A DNA stretch of 64,000 nt from Tanypteryx hageni (GCA_028673005.1 CM054116.1:38914577-38978576), one strand, 5' to 3'. Counted from the first letter of the stretch, positions 37,301 through 45,389 are shown. Notes: generated by a model from the sequence alone, not told the origin. Numbers and translations: made by a program.

Positions 37301-40300
37301 ACTCTTGTGACTTATATGTTTCTTTCAAATATTTGCTTGAATGCTTGATCCATGTAAAACATGAGTGGAATAAAAGGTATATGAAATTTTAATTTTCTAC
37401 AACTTTTGTTTAAAACATTTTCCCATGCATTGTTTAAGTGATACTTTAAAAATTATATTTTTTAGATACTACTACCACATCATCTACAGGCGACTTTTAT
37501 AAACACTTTGCACTTACTTATGTCTTAGTAATGCTCCTTTTTATTTTTGATTGTTGGAGCTTCATTGCTAAATCCAATATCAGAAGGCTACGGTATGAGT
37601 TTGTCTGTTCTTTGTAAGGTATTTGAAGTTTTCTCACAGTTCCTTAATATATTTATTATCATTTAATCTATTTAGAGTTTTTAGAAATATTACAGGTATG
37701 GAGAAAGTCATGTGGTGGCCACATAAGATTTTTAGACATTTATACCATTTGCATAACTTTGCTGCTTCTTTCCCATTTCAACTGTGGAAAAGCTAATGCA
37801 ATTTTTCAAGGGATTATAACTTTTTCCTGTAAAGTGCAGTTGCAATTTAATTGTGCCTTTGCTTAGCCTACAGAATTAATGTACATGTCAATTAACATGT
37901 AATATGTTTCATACTGAATTTATTTCTTTATTTTTTTAATGACATTTAGCCCAAGCACATATGGATGCTTTTCTTCGTCGGCGTTTGGGTCCATTAATTG
38001 ACCGCTCATCGCTTCCTCAAAGTCAAATTCCTTCACAGCACTTGGGCTTTGAAACAAGATCAGGTGATTGGGTTGAGGTGAGCCCATTGAAAGATGATAA
38101 GGCTGTGCAGACGCTGGAAGAGAAAAGTGAATCTTCTCAGGAGAAAGAAAGAGAGGATGAGGAAGGAATTGTAATCAAGAAGACAGAAGGGAGTTTGGAG
38201 TTAGAAAATGCTGAAGGCTCGGATGAGATGTCTCTTGTGCCGGAGGCTCCCAGAGTCATGCGTACAATTGAAGAATGCATCAAGATCTCCAAGTCGGAGG
38301 TATTTTTCAATTTTATCTGTATTATTTGTTTAGTTTGTAAACACATGACCAGATTGCCACAGATCTTTTTGAAGTAATTTTGTTGCTAATAAATTTTTAT
38401 TATTTTATTTATTGAGTTAAATTTTTAATTTTATTCTTGAGGTTACAGGCTTTTGGCGGTATTTTGTGCAATAGATTGTTGTGATTTCAGTATATAATTG
38501 TGACTAGTATGTGGTCAGTTGTACTCGTTGTCATGTATTAACCAGATTTATTAATCAAAACATCTTATACGTTAATTTCAATAACTAATTTATGGAAATA
38601 TGTGTATGATCTATCACAAATCTTATTTTTTAACCTATGCTGAATATTTCTTGATCTCTTAGAATAGTTTTTGCTATGCTATATTGTTCTGTTAAGATAA
38701 GAGAAAGTTCTCAATATTTATTTGGTTTTATCATCTAAGGCTGGAGCAGAAGTGCTTACTGATGATGAAATAATCTTGCTTGTGACTAATGGACATATCC
38801 CAACTTACCTGATTGAAAAAGCTGTTGGAGATCCAGAAAGGGGTGTTGGAATCCGTAGGAAAATAGTTGGGGCAGCTGGTAATCTTGGCAAATCCCTGGA
38901 TGAGCTTCCATTTCGCAATTATGACTATAGTAAGGCAAGTAAATTAAGAAAATAATTAGAAATTAGGACAAAATTAATTTTTTTAGGAATTAGTTATAAG
39001 TTAGAAAAAGTTAATCTTGAATAAAAATGTTTGTTTGAAATTACATACTGAAAAGTATGCATTGATCTAAAATTAATTTTTTTTGTTTTAATTGACTAAA
39101 AAATATGCATTCTCTAAGAATCTGATTTTAAAAAAGTTTTCTCTTTAAACATGGGACATTTACTCCAATTGGAGTTGACAAATTCCTGTACTCGCAATTA
39201 TTTTGTTTTTTTGACGGATGTTTTGCCCCTGACAGGTGATGGGAGCTTGCTGTGAAAATGTCATAGGCTATGTGCCTGTACCTGTAGGATTTGTAGGTCC
39301 ACTGCCTTTAGATGGGCGCAATTTCTATGTTCCTATGGCAACAACTGAAGGATGTCTTGTTGCCAGCACTAATCGTGGATGTCGTGCTCTCATGGCTTCA
39401 ATTAATGGGGTAGACAGTTGTGTCGTTGCTGACGGAATGACAAGAGGACCTGTTGTCAGATTTCCATCTGTTCCCCGTGCTAGGTAAATAGCTTGCCCTT
39501 GCAAAATTAACAGCGTAAACAATTGTTTTGCACAACTTTGTCTTTAGAAACTATTACAGTAAAAACCTCATTATTTCGATCCCAGATAATTTGAAATAGC
39601 ATGTAATTTGAAGCTAAGAGCAGTCCCCAACCAACATCATAGGATTTTGGGCACCTTTTTGTATGGATTATTCAAAATACCTCTAAAATGAAATTCGAAG
39701 TCATGATCTGGTCTGCTGAATAGGGAACATTTCGTTTAATTCGAAACCTTTACCCGTATTGTGTGTTTAAGTGGAATGTTCATGCGTGCACATGACAAAG
39801 ACATCGCGTTTTTGTTCTCCATTTCTCGCAAACAAAATTACATTTTTCCAAAACAGGTAACTTCTTTTTACATATTTAATAGTTAACATGAAATAAAATC
39901 GTAGATGATACAAATAGAGGAATCATCTTATCTTTGCATCAGACCTTCTTTATTCCAGGTTCTCGGATTACTTCATGTATACTGCTTTATTCTAAATCTA
40001 TACCTCTTCCCCGTAAGTTTTTTGGAAAAAACTTCAAATAAGGATAAACAAAGATGCTAGAAGCATGCAGGGGCAGGAGAGGTTTCGTATTTGCCCACTC
40101 AACAAAAAAATGCCAAAAAATATAGGTAGTAGTAATTGGAGCACAATCTTTAATGTTATTCTCACTATCACTCTATGAACTGACACTTTCTCTTTCAAGT
40201 AAGATTTCAGTCTACTTTTCATCACCAGATATTGCTAGCATTTTTCTATCAGTTGATGCCATGATAAGTTCGACTTTTTTAATCTCTTAGAAATTAAACA

Positions 40301-43300
40301 AAAGTAACAATGGAAAATAACGAACAATAGCTGCCTCCATACAGCATAAATGTTTTCCTTAGAGTGGCAAGAGAATATTTTTTGTGCAATCCATGTGCTC
40401 TGATCATGCTTTCGGTCAAGAGGTAGCATCATATATATATCTTTGAATGGGCTTGTTTGGGCATTGATGTCAGATAAGTATTTCTCTCCCTCACTCTCAT
40501 TATATTATTTTTATTAAATGCTGAACCAAGCATTAGCCCATATCTGAAGACCATTCCTCCTCCCTTTCCATATAGCTCTGAAGTGTTGGCACACAAGAAT
40601 ATTCATCCCAAGAGTGAGAGACATCACAGTGCCTGCATCTCCTTACACCACACATAGCTTTTGTGCAGAGGTTTGGTTAGTCTCAGCATTGAATAGGGGT
40701 TTTTAGAATCTACAATTCGCATAACTACACGAAAATTCAATTACAAAATTTGACGTATAGTATAGGTAAACAAAAAACTGTAAAAATTGCAGAATTAACC
40801 ACAAAAGAAAGGTCCAAGGTTACTGTTTTGAGACATATCAAGGTTTTTCAGATTTAAGAAAACTTATTGCTTAATGAAAAAAGAAATCTAGCGATCTCCA
40901 TGGCATACCCAGTACGCAGGACCACGTTATTTTGAGAGCATGTATATTTTATTACAGCTGCGTAATATGGATGGAAATAAAATTGCAATGTAATGTATGA
41001 AACTGCCTAATTAAAGAATTAATTAATTATTTTTGTCCATGCTGATGGCATGGGATGCTTGAACGAAATTGGAGAGAATTACTATGCGATGGTTCCTATT
41101 ATCTATACAATATTTCACACAAGCGTTTTCCCAGTCTTTTTGGCATGCATTTTCGTAATCTTTTGATTGAGTATGCGTAGTTGAAAGTCTTTTCTTCCGA
41201 ATGTGGCATAAAAGAGTAACTTGAAATACACTGAAAAAATTGGGATGTTCACTGGAGCCTATTTTTCACACGCAGTGATGTTCGTGAATCATGAATTAAT
41301 TGGTCACTCTGTTCATGAATTCGCAATGTGTACGAACTTGTAAGGTCAACAAGTTTTGTAGCAGAATAAATAGGTAAGACTATATTGCAATTTTACTGTC
41401 CAAGTAGCAGATCGTAGGAAATTTCATTTTTTAAAATTAGTTTATTTCGAACCCTTTTGTGGTCCATAGAACTTCGAAGTAAGGAGGTTTTACTGTACCA
41501 TATTTTCAGTAGCTTTATTAATTTTATAGAAAATGTTGGAAAGAAGTTCCTTCTAATTAAAGTATTATGTATGAAAAAAGCGGTTTTCAGACGTAAAATA
41601 TTAATCTATTAGTTCAATTATTCTCATAAATATATAATTTACATTAAATCCACAATTTGTGTGTGGGCCTTTTCTATTATTTATTTTAGCCTTATAAGTA
41701 AATTATTTTTTTAATTTGAATTTTCTGACTTGGGAATTATTTTTAATTTAATAATGATATTTTAATTGCAGTAAAGCCATGCTTTGGATGCAAGAACCTC
41801 CAAATTTCAAAAAAATGAAGGAAAGCTTTGACTCTACAAGTAGATTTGCACGTCTTACAAAACTACATGTTAGAATTGCCGGACGTCATTTGTTCATTAG
41901 ATTTGTTGCCAAAACTGGAGATGCTATGGGAATGAACATGCTGTCTAAGGTAATACCCAATTTCTATGTTGCAACAATTAATATTTTTACCTGTATTATA
42001 ATGAAAGTATTTTGTAGATTTGGAATGAAGCAAATAATTCAAATAACATACAAAGGCTTTTATTATAATTGATCATTTCTCTATACAATATGTTTCTTAT
42101 TAGTTATTTAGAAGGCATGGATGTATGACTACAGGTATTTTTTTACAGGGTACTGAAGTGTCATTGAAATGTTTGCAACAAATATTTAATGATATGGAAA
42201 TCCTAAGTCTCAGTGGAAACTTCTGTACAGATAAAAAACCAGCTGCTGTTAATTGGTAAGCTAAGATAGTTTTTAATAATTTCGATGCTTAAAAATTATG
42301 TAAATGTAATGCCTCCAAATTATATTAATTTTTCATGTTTATAGCATTCCAATTCTCTGTTGTTACATTGCATTGGTGGTTCAAGCATTTGCATTAAAAA
42401 CCTGTACACTGGAAGTGTTTCTTCTGCCAGATGAATCGTGGCAGAATCACATTTTGTTATGAATTGATGATTTGACTCAGATCGTAAACAAAAGGAATTT
42501 AGCGAGAAGAAACAAGCACTAAATACGTATTTCGAGAGCCAGACTCATCATCAGTAACTGCAATCAAGTGTGGGCATGTGTGAATTTAAACTGTTATCCA
42601 TTAGCGAGAAAGTGAAATTGGGCAGGAGAGGAAATCGTTAAACTGTACAGGGGGAGTAAGGTACCGGGCCGCAATCGATATTCATAACGGGTTTAAAAAA
42701 ATTGTTGATGAATAGGCTCTCATATTTGTTTTCTTCACGTATTGATTTTAACAGTGTTAAATTCTGGATAGTGATAGGGTGGTTGTTTTCTTGTATATGG
42801 GCAGCTACGCTCAAATTTCAAAACCTGTTATGTCTAAAGTGTGCTAAGTGTTCCTTGAAGCGTGTTTCTAAGTTAGGTTTTGTCTATCTCATGTTCCCCA
42901 AGAAATCTTGTAAATCCATCCTCTCCCTTTCCTTCCCTTCTACTCCCCCCTCCTCTCCCTCTTCTAGAGGGGGAGGGGATGGAGGGAGAGGAGGGGGCTA
43001 TCTCTATCTCCTTCCCATTTCCATCCTCCCCCTCCTCTCCTCCCCCTTTACCTAGTTCCCTTTCCTTCCTCCCCCACTTCCTCCTCCTCTCCCTTCTCCC
43101 CCCTCCCTACTCACCCTCTCCATATCTATTTATCTCTACCTCCTCTTCCCCATTCTCCTGCCCCTCCCCGTCAGCCCTCTCCCCCTCCTCTCCCTTTCCC
43201 TTATCCCCTTCCTCTCCCACTCTCCATCCTTCCCCTCTCCCTCCCCCAGACCCTTCCCCCCCTCTTACTCCCTTCCTCCTACCCCTTTCCTTCTCCCCCT

Positions 43301-44871
43301 CCTCTCCCACTATCCCTCCCCCTCCTCTCCCACTATCCCTCCCCCTCCTCTCCCACTATCCCTCCCCCTCCTCTCCCACTATCCCTCCCCCTCCTCTCCC
43401 ACTATCCCTCCCCCTCCTCTCCCACTATCCCTCCCCCTCCTCCTCCCCTTCTCACTCTCCCTCATCCCTTTCCTCCTCTCCCCATCTTCCTCCCTTTTTC
43501 CCCTCTTTCTTCCTCCCTCCTCTCTCTCTCTCTTCTCCCCCTCTCCCTCCCTAATACCCCTCTCCCTCCTCCCCTGCCCACTCCTGTCCCTCACACTTTC
43601 ACTTTCTCGCTAATGGACAAGTTTAAATTCACTTATGCCAACCAGCACACCATACTCGATTGCAGCTACTGATGATGAGAGCCTGGCTCTCAAAGTACGT
43701 ATTTAGCGCGTTTCTTCTCGCTAAATTCCTTTTATGGTCAGAGACAAATCATCAATTCATAGTTTTACTCACCGTAGACTCCTAGTTTCTATTTATCACA
43801 TTTTGTGTTAATTATTGTCCTTTGAAACAAGATTTTATTATTATATGTATTTAAAAGCAACCTTATTATAATTATATGTTGCCTTTTAAGGCAAGATTAT
43901 CATCTCATTTTGTTTATTATATACTAATCTGAAAAAAGTTCTATAAAAATTGTTTGTTTTTAGGATTGAGGGCCGTGGAAAGTCAGTTGTGTGTGAAGCG
44001 ATTATTCCTGCCAATGTGGTGACATCTTTATTGAAAACTTCTGTGCATTCTTTAGTTGATGTAAACATTACAAAGAACATGATGGGATCAGCTATTGCAG
44101 GTAGCATTGGTGGTTTTAATGCTCATGCGGCAAACATCGTCACTGCAATATTCATAGCCACTGGCCAGGTATGAAATAATTGTTTGATAGGTCATTGCTT
44201 TTTTAATTATTTATTTTGTTACAACTGGTAACTTATTATAATATTTCTAGGACCCAGCCCAAAATGTCGGCAGCAGTAATTGTATGACACTGATGGAACC
44301 TTGGGGAGAAGATGGCAAGGATCTGTATGTCTCTTGTACCATGCCTTCTATAGAAATTGGAACTATTGGTGGTGGGACAGTTTTACCTCCACAGGCTGCC
44401 TGCCTTGAAATGCTTGGTGTTAGAGGTTAGCATTTTAGTTTTAGCAACATATGATACAATTTTTTGAGCTCTTCTCCTTGGAATAATTCATTAAAATGTT
44501 TTGGTGCAATTAGACTCAGTACCGTACTTATCCTTATATGATAATGAGTTTAAAATTTTAACTCTTTAGGAGCTCATGCTGAGAAACCAGGAGAAAATGC
44601 AAATACACTTGCAAGGATAGTATGTGGGACAGTTTTGGCTGGCGAGTTGTCATTAATGTCTGCACTTGCAGCTGGGCACTTGGTTAAAAGTCATCTTCGG
44701 CATAATAGGTAATGTTGACAAAAATATGTTTCTTCAGAATGTTTTGTGGAAGATGTAGATTAATGAAAATTTTTCTTATTTTATAGATCGACAGTGTCCG
44801 TCAACTCCTCCGGAACTGAGATGTCACCTAGAAGAACAAATCTACTGAGCCCAAGCCAGAAAAACTCATGA
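10201..44871 (+). CDS. HMGCR: 3-hydroxy-3-methylglutaryl-CoA reductase, 5'-incomplete (16 exons)
   Basis: HMGCR reduces HMG-CoA to mevalonate with NADPH in the ER membrane; in insects it feeds juvenile hormone, dolichol and prenylation because sterols are not made de novo. Coding blocks: 10201-10312, 22477-22564, 26127-26317, 26874-26980, 27263-27411, 28607-28738, 29984-30153, 37950-38299, 38740-38934, 39236-39483, 41772-41949, 42149-42255, 43964-44168, 44251-44425, 44570-44708, 44787-44871. All phases join, giving 876 residues and a TGA stop. The membrane domain, with the sterol-sensing-like helices, occupies residues 1-290. The linker (about 305-440) is acidic. The catalytic domain follows, with ENVIGY, TTEG (Glu about 536), DAMGMN (631-636), DKKPAAVNW (Lys about 669), GQDPAQN (Asp 745), GTIGGGT (781-787) and KSH (His about 844). 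The N-terminal roughly 50 residues are not in the window as far as I can see. Confidence 0.98.
10313..13955. other. HMGCR intron, proximal part
   Basis: Contains a small inverted repeat (separate entry at 10642) and a CpG-rich stretch at about 11580-12400. No protein-coding exon is recognised on either strand. Confidence 0.55.
10642..10764 (+). repeat. short fold-back with hammerhead-like motif
   Basis: Arms at 10645-10662 and 10745-10762 are inverted complements (TATCTCCAATAGCCACAA). Between them at 10695-10732 lies GCTGAAGACGGCTG...AGCCGAAATGCGCATCTG, a small hairpin preceded by CTGAAGA and followed by GAAA. The same arrangement recurs inside the Penelope-like elements of this window. Confidence 0.6.
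13956..14665 (+). repeat. ~700-bp interspersed repeat, copy 1
   Basis: First of five copies of an unclassified family. It starts near ACTTTCTTCATACGTAGTAT, ends GGTGGCCACATCAGATTTTT, and contains AACTCAAAAACTATTAA in the middle. Near its 3' end TATGGAGAAA is an inverted match to the 5' start. No coding capacity is recognised. Confidence 0.85.
15389..16858. mobile_element. non-autonomous piggyBac-like element with TTAA duplication
   Basis: It is flanked by TTAA on both sides (15385-15388 and 16859-16862). Both ends read CCCTTTCARACC inward, and each carries a subterminal TGTCCAATATnTTGGACA palindrome. At 1.47 kb it has no transposase. The 16690-16745 segment is an AT palindrome. Confidence 0.85.
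15574..15855. repeat. ~140-bp tandem duplication inside the TTAA element
   Basis: Two diverged direct copies (about 15574-15712 and 15716-15855) share ATTCAGGG, TTGTCCA.GGCTGGCCC and CTTCTA.GGGTTTG blocks. Confidence 0.75.
17640..18720. other. CpG-rich intronic block
   Basis: Dense in CpG within the 12-kb HMGCR intron. Several overlapping low-complexity reading frames exist on both strands, as expected from composition, with no recognisable domain. It could be an internal promoter or enhancer; nothing in the sequence proves it. Confidence 0.3.
19440..20070 (+). repeat. diverged tandem repeat, TTGTGG(C/T)A(G/C)CCCTG units
   Basis: The phrase TTGTGGnAnCCCTG recurs near 19470, 19639, 19785 and 19928, followed by similar text including GGTTNAAATATG and TTGAAATCNGTTC with CCAATTC. 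Spacing is about 145-170 bases. It looks like a decayed tandem satellite or retroelement tail. Confidence 0.55.
20600..21470. other. CpG-rich intronic block
   Basis: Another CpG-rich block before the exon at 22477, containing three to four tandem GCCC repeats (20957-20972). No protein or RNA gene is recognised. Confidence 0.3.
21722..21952. mobile_element. hAT-type MITE
   Basis: The ends are CAGAGCCGGCTTGAAG and the inverted CAGAATCGGCTAGGAAAA, both leading to a GGTGC/CCCCGCGC block. This fits hAT terminal repeats beginning CAG. An 8-bp target duplication is not convincingly preserved. Non-coding. Confidence 0.65.
22477..22564 (+). CDS. HMGCR: HMGCR exon: [10 protein letters not shown] helix
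   Basis: Follows a 12-kb intron. Encodes [20 protein letters not shown] and continues to SDISDL. Acceptor TTTTAG, donor GTAAGT. Phase matches the previous and next exons. Confidence 0.97.
22565..24878. other. HMGCR intron, CpG-rich to CpG-poor transition
   Basis: No gene or transposon is recognised. CpG is frequent up to about 24.3 kb and becomes rare beyond about 24.7 kb. Confidence 0.5.
24879..25548 (+). repeat. ~700-bp interspersed repeat, copy 2
   Basis: Starts ACTCTCTCCATATACGAAGT, ends GGTGGCCACATAAGATTTTT. Collinear with copy 1 throughout and in the same orientation. Confidence 0.85.
26127..26317 (+). CDS. HMGCR: HMGCR exon: sterol-sensing-like core
   Basis: Encodes [20 protein letters not shown] to GIGTLSG, the most conserved membrane part in animal reductases. 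Acceptor GTTTAG, donor GTGATT. Confidence 0.98.
26874..26980 (+). CDS. HMGCR: HMGCR exon: membrane helix, FYPACLSL
   Basis: Encodes [19 protein letters not shown] followed by [16 protein letters not shown]. Ends in phase 0 at GAG|GTATTT. Confidence 0.98.
27263..27411 (+). CDS. HMGCR: HMGCR exon: cytosolic loop and helix
   Basis: Encodes [17 protein letters not shown] to [10 protein letters not shown], with the conserved [11 protein letters not shown] segment. The exon ends with two bases of the Ser codon that completes in the exon at 28607. Confidence 0.98.
27412..28606. other. HMGCR intron, nothing recognised
   Basis: AT-rich, CpG-poor intron sequence with ordinary splice sites at each end and no recognised repeat or RNA gene. 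Confidence 0.6.
28607..28738 (+). CDS. HMGCR: HMGCR exon: luminal loop with N-glycosylation sequon
   Basis: The acceptor CTCGCAG gives [20 protein letters not shown] and continues through [16 protein letters not shown] to donor GTAAGT. It is too short to stand out as an open frame. It restores the HAHSRW junction typical of insect reductases and joins both neighbours in phase. The Asn-Arg-Thr sequon lies in the loop before the last helix, where animal reductases are glycosylated. Confidence 0.9.
29566..29928 (+). mobile_element. fold-back retroelement with 15-bp target duplication
   Basis: AACATTGTAGCTTTA is duplicated exactly at 29551-29565 and 29929-29943. Inside, 90-base arms (29566-29655 and 29805-29894) are inverted complements. 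The spacer carries the hammerhead-like motif at 29664-29704. The 3' tail (29895-29928) contains CACCGTAGTCTCC and a T run, matching the tail of the Penelope-like insertion at 42458-43795. No protein remnant remains. Confidence 0.85.
29984..30153 (+). CDS. HMGCR: HMGCR exon: last membrane helix
   Basis: Encodes [20 protein letters not shown] then KYIFFED and the start of the cytosolic linker. Acceptor CTACAG, donor GTGAGA. Confidence 0.97.
31571..33979 (-). pseudogene. piggyBac transposase, frameshifted and interrupted
   Basis: Minus-strand protein of the DDE_Tnp_1_7 family. The open 5' part (33979-33146) has an acidic N-terminal region and a domain with [20 protein letters not shown]. It then shifts frame near 33150; [14 protein letters not shown] and VVIDNFFTS, which carry the family's catalytic Asp positions, are spread over different frames with internal stops. 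After DMSDMMT a 666-bp insertion splits the frame; [15 protein letters not shown] and a Cys/His C-terminal end resume at 31886. Clearly inactive. Confidence 0.92.
31887..32552 (+). mobile_element. Penelope-like element fragment inside piggyBac, 13-bp target duplication
   Basis: ATAGGTCATCATG is present at 31874-31886 and 32553-32565. The insert has inverted arms of roughly 215-225 bases (about 31890-32112 and 32310-32524). Between them lies the end of a Penelope-type protein, [20 protein letters not shown] then SDAWKPV, at about 32251-32325, the tail that follows the GIY-YIG endonuclease in these retroelements. A hammerhead-like motif ending CGAAACGTCGG occurs in each arm (32440-32476 plus; 31933-31971 minus). 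Confidence 0.85.
35385..36227. mobile_element. non-autonomous hAT element with perfect 8-bp target duplication
   Basis: GTCTAGAG occurs at 35377-35384 and 36228-36235. Terminal repeats begin CAGGGGTGCGCAAACT at both ends. The 843-bp AT-rich interior has no transposase. Its left duplication abuts the end of the 30210-35377 element. Confidence 0.92.
36230..36586 (+). repeat. ~700-bp interspersed repeat, copy 3 (5' half, interrupted)
   Basis: Matches the first half of copy 1 from GGAAAGTATTGTTTTCATGA to TTTATTAAAGGGACAA. It lacks the extreme 5' end and is split by a 141-bp MITE. Confidence 0.8.
36346..36486. mobile_element. 141-bp hAT-like MITE
   Basis: Ends CAGTGGCATAACTATAGGG and inverted CACTGGCATAACTATGAGC. 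The flanks TGTGTGTG and TATGTATA are only loosely similar. It interrupts copy 3 of the 700-bp repeat. Confidence 0.7.
36589..36972 (-). repeat. tRNA-derived fold-back (SINE-like)
   Basis: On the minus strand, A-box-like TAGTTCAGTGGTAGA (36683-36669) and B-box GGGTTCGATTCCC (36642-36630) have normal tRNA spacing. The acceptor stem does not pair and the anticodon stem is poor, so this is not a functional tRNA gene. The segment 36589-36638 is inverted at 36729-36779, and 36701-36728 is inverted at 36944-36971, giving two nested stems. Confidence 0.75.
37040..37733 (+). repeat. ~700-bp interspersed repeat, copy 4 (full length)
   Basis: Starts ACTTTCTCCATGTGTAGTAT, ends GGTGGCCACATAAGATTTTT; collinear with copies 1 and 2. 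Confidence 0.85.
37950..38299 (+). CDS. HMGCR: HMGCR exon: acidic linker
   Basis: Encodes a poorly conserved, Glu-rich hydrophilic linker (residues about 317-433) ending [14 protein letters not shown]. Reading past its donor (GTATTT at 38300) gives an intron tail that is not protein. It follows the 7.8-kb intron full of transposons. Confidence 0.95.
38300..38739. other. HMGCR intron, nothing recognised
   Basis: Short AT-rich intron between linker and catalytic exons, without repeat signatures. Confidence 0.6.
38740..38934 (+). CDS. HMGCR: HMGCR exon: start of catalytic domain, followed by a GC-AG intron
   Basis: Encodes [20 protein letters not shown] through [11 protein letters not shown]. 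The donor is AAG|GCAAGT, a GC donor with otherwise ideal consensus; joining to GTG ATG at 39236 gives the family-conserved [12 protein letters not shown]. Confidence 0.97.
39236..39483 (+). CDS. HMGCR: HMGCR exon: ENVIGY and catalytic Glu
   Basis: Contains [12 protein letters not shown] (HMG-CoA binding) and [14 protein letters not shown], whose Glu is the catalytic acid in the family. Confidence 0.98.
39557..41495. mobile_element. TA-flanked DNA element, pogo/Tigger-like ends
   Basis: CAGTAAAAACCTCATTATTT at left and inverted CAGTAAAACCTCCTTACTTC at right, each followed outward by TA (39555-39556 and 41496-41497). The 1.9-kb interior shows no transposase that I recognise. Confidence 0.8.
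41772..41949 (+). CDS. HMGCR: HMGCR exon: DAMGMN NADPH motif
   Basis: Contains [17 protein letters not shown], the nicotinamide-cofactor motif. Acceptor TTGCAG, donor GTAATA. Confidence 0.98.
42149..42255 (+). CDS. HMGCR: HMGCR exon: catalytic Lys
   Basis: Encodes [13 protein letters not shown] to [12 protein letters not shown]; the Lys after Asp is the catalytic lysine of class I reductases. Confidence 0.97.
42660..42899 (-). pseudogene. GIY-YIG endonuclease remnant of the Penelope-like element
   Basis: Reading the minus strand gives [17 protein letters not shown], a stop, then [13 protein letters not shown] and ESLFIN. The order RFKEHL, VAxHxxENxHPI, E is that of the GIY-YIG domain found at the C-terminus of Penelope reverse transcriptases. 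The upstream reverse transcriptase is absent. Confidence 0.75.
42905..43590. repeat. C/T-rich minisatellite inside the Penelope-like element
   Basis: The plus strand is nearly all pyrimidine, with one short purine interruption around 42965-43000. At 43294-43440 a 23-base unit containing TCTCCCACTATCCCTCCC repeats about six times. The Pro/Ser-rich reading frame is an artefact. Confidence 0.92.
43964..44168 (+). CDS. HMGCR: HMGCR exon: [13 protein letters not shown] region
   Basis: Encodes [19 protein letters not shown] through [17 protein letters not shown]. Follows the intron that holds a Penelope-like insertion. Confidence 0.98.
44251..44425 (+). CDS. HMGCR: HMGCR exon: catalytic Asp and GTIGGGT
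   Basis: Starts [11 protein letters not shown], with the catalytic Asp as its first residue, and contains GTIGGGT (second NADPH motif). Confidence 0.98.
44570..44708 (+). CDS. HMGCR: HMGCR exon: catalytic His
   Basis: Encodes [20 protein letters not shown] through [14 protein letters not shown]; the His of KSH is the family's proton donor. Confidence 0.98.
44787..44871 (+). CDS. HMGCR: HMGCR last exon: regulatory Ser and tail
   Basis: Completes HNRS, whose Ser (about 850) aligns with the AMPK-regulated Ser of mammalian enzymes, then adds a Ser-rich tail ending SPSQKNS and TGA. Confidence 0.95.
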
Positions 44872-45383
44872 CAAGATAAAACTCTTACTTGAGTTATCTT
44901 CTTTGAAAGTCTTAAGTATGCCCCATGGGACATGCTGATTCTTATTGGAATACAGTGTACATATTGAGGATTTAGCCCATTTGAAGGCTGAATACCTGCA
45001 CTCATATACAAGACTGCTCGCTCCTTACACACTTATCAACATCTATGAATAAGGAAAATGAAGAAATAAGCTGGATGGCTTCCATTTTCCTTCTCATGAG
45101 GGAGACACATATAGGCCAAAAAACCTCTTTGATGAAATTGTTTGTTAATGCTCATTATAAAGAGTTTAATTTTTGACTGAGTTGCTATTATGGTCATAAA
45201 TTCATTCATAATTTCGTGTTTTTTTTTAATTTGTTATTACTGGATATTATTTTGAGCAGTTCATTAAAATATTGAATTGTTTATCAATTTATATGCTAAG
45301 TGGGTGAATATATTTTTAACTGCCAAGCTGTTAGTATAAATTGGCCAAATTATATTTTAATTTGTTTGAATAACTTCATTTTA

Positions 45384-45389
45384 AATAAA
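45384..45389 (+). terminator. candidate HMGCR polyadenylation signal, proximal
   Basis: AATAAA 513 bases after the stop codon, in an AT-rich context. Confidence 0.45.

Larger units (their letters stand above)
42458..43795 (-). mobile_element. Penelope-like element with inverted arms and 12-bp target duplication
   Basis: ATCACATTTTGT occurs at 42446-42457 and 43796-43807. Arms of about 160 bases (42461-42617 and 43597-43759) are inverted complements, each with a hammerhead-like motif (42519-42557 minus; 43666-43705 plus). The tail 43760-43795 with CACCGTAGACTCC matches that of the 29566-29928 element. Inside are a GIY-YIG remnant on the minus strand and a C/T-rich minisatellite. Confidence 0.82.

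Noticed and set aside
38300..38377. In-frame continuation of the HMGCR linker exon
   Set aside because: It passes a good GT donor; the next exon joins in phase at 38740 and matches the family.
42880..43554. 224-residue Pro/Ser/Leu open frame
   Set aside because: Low-complexity translation of the C/T minisatellite inside a transposable element.
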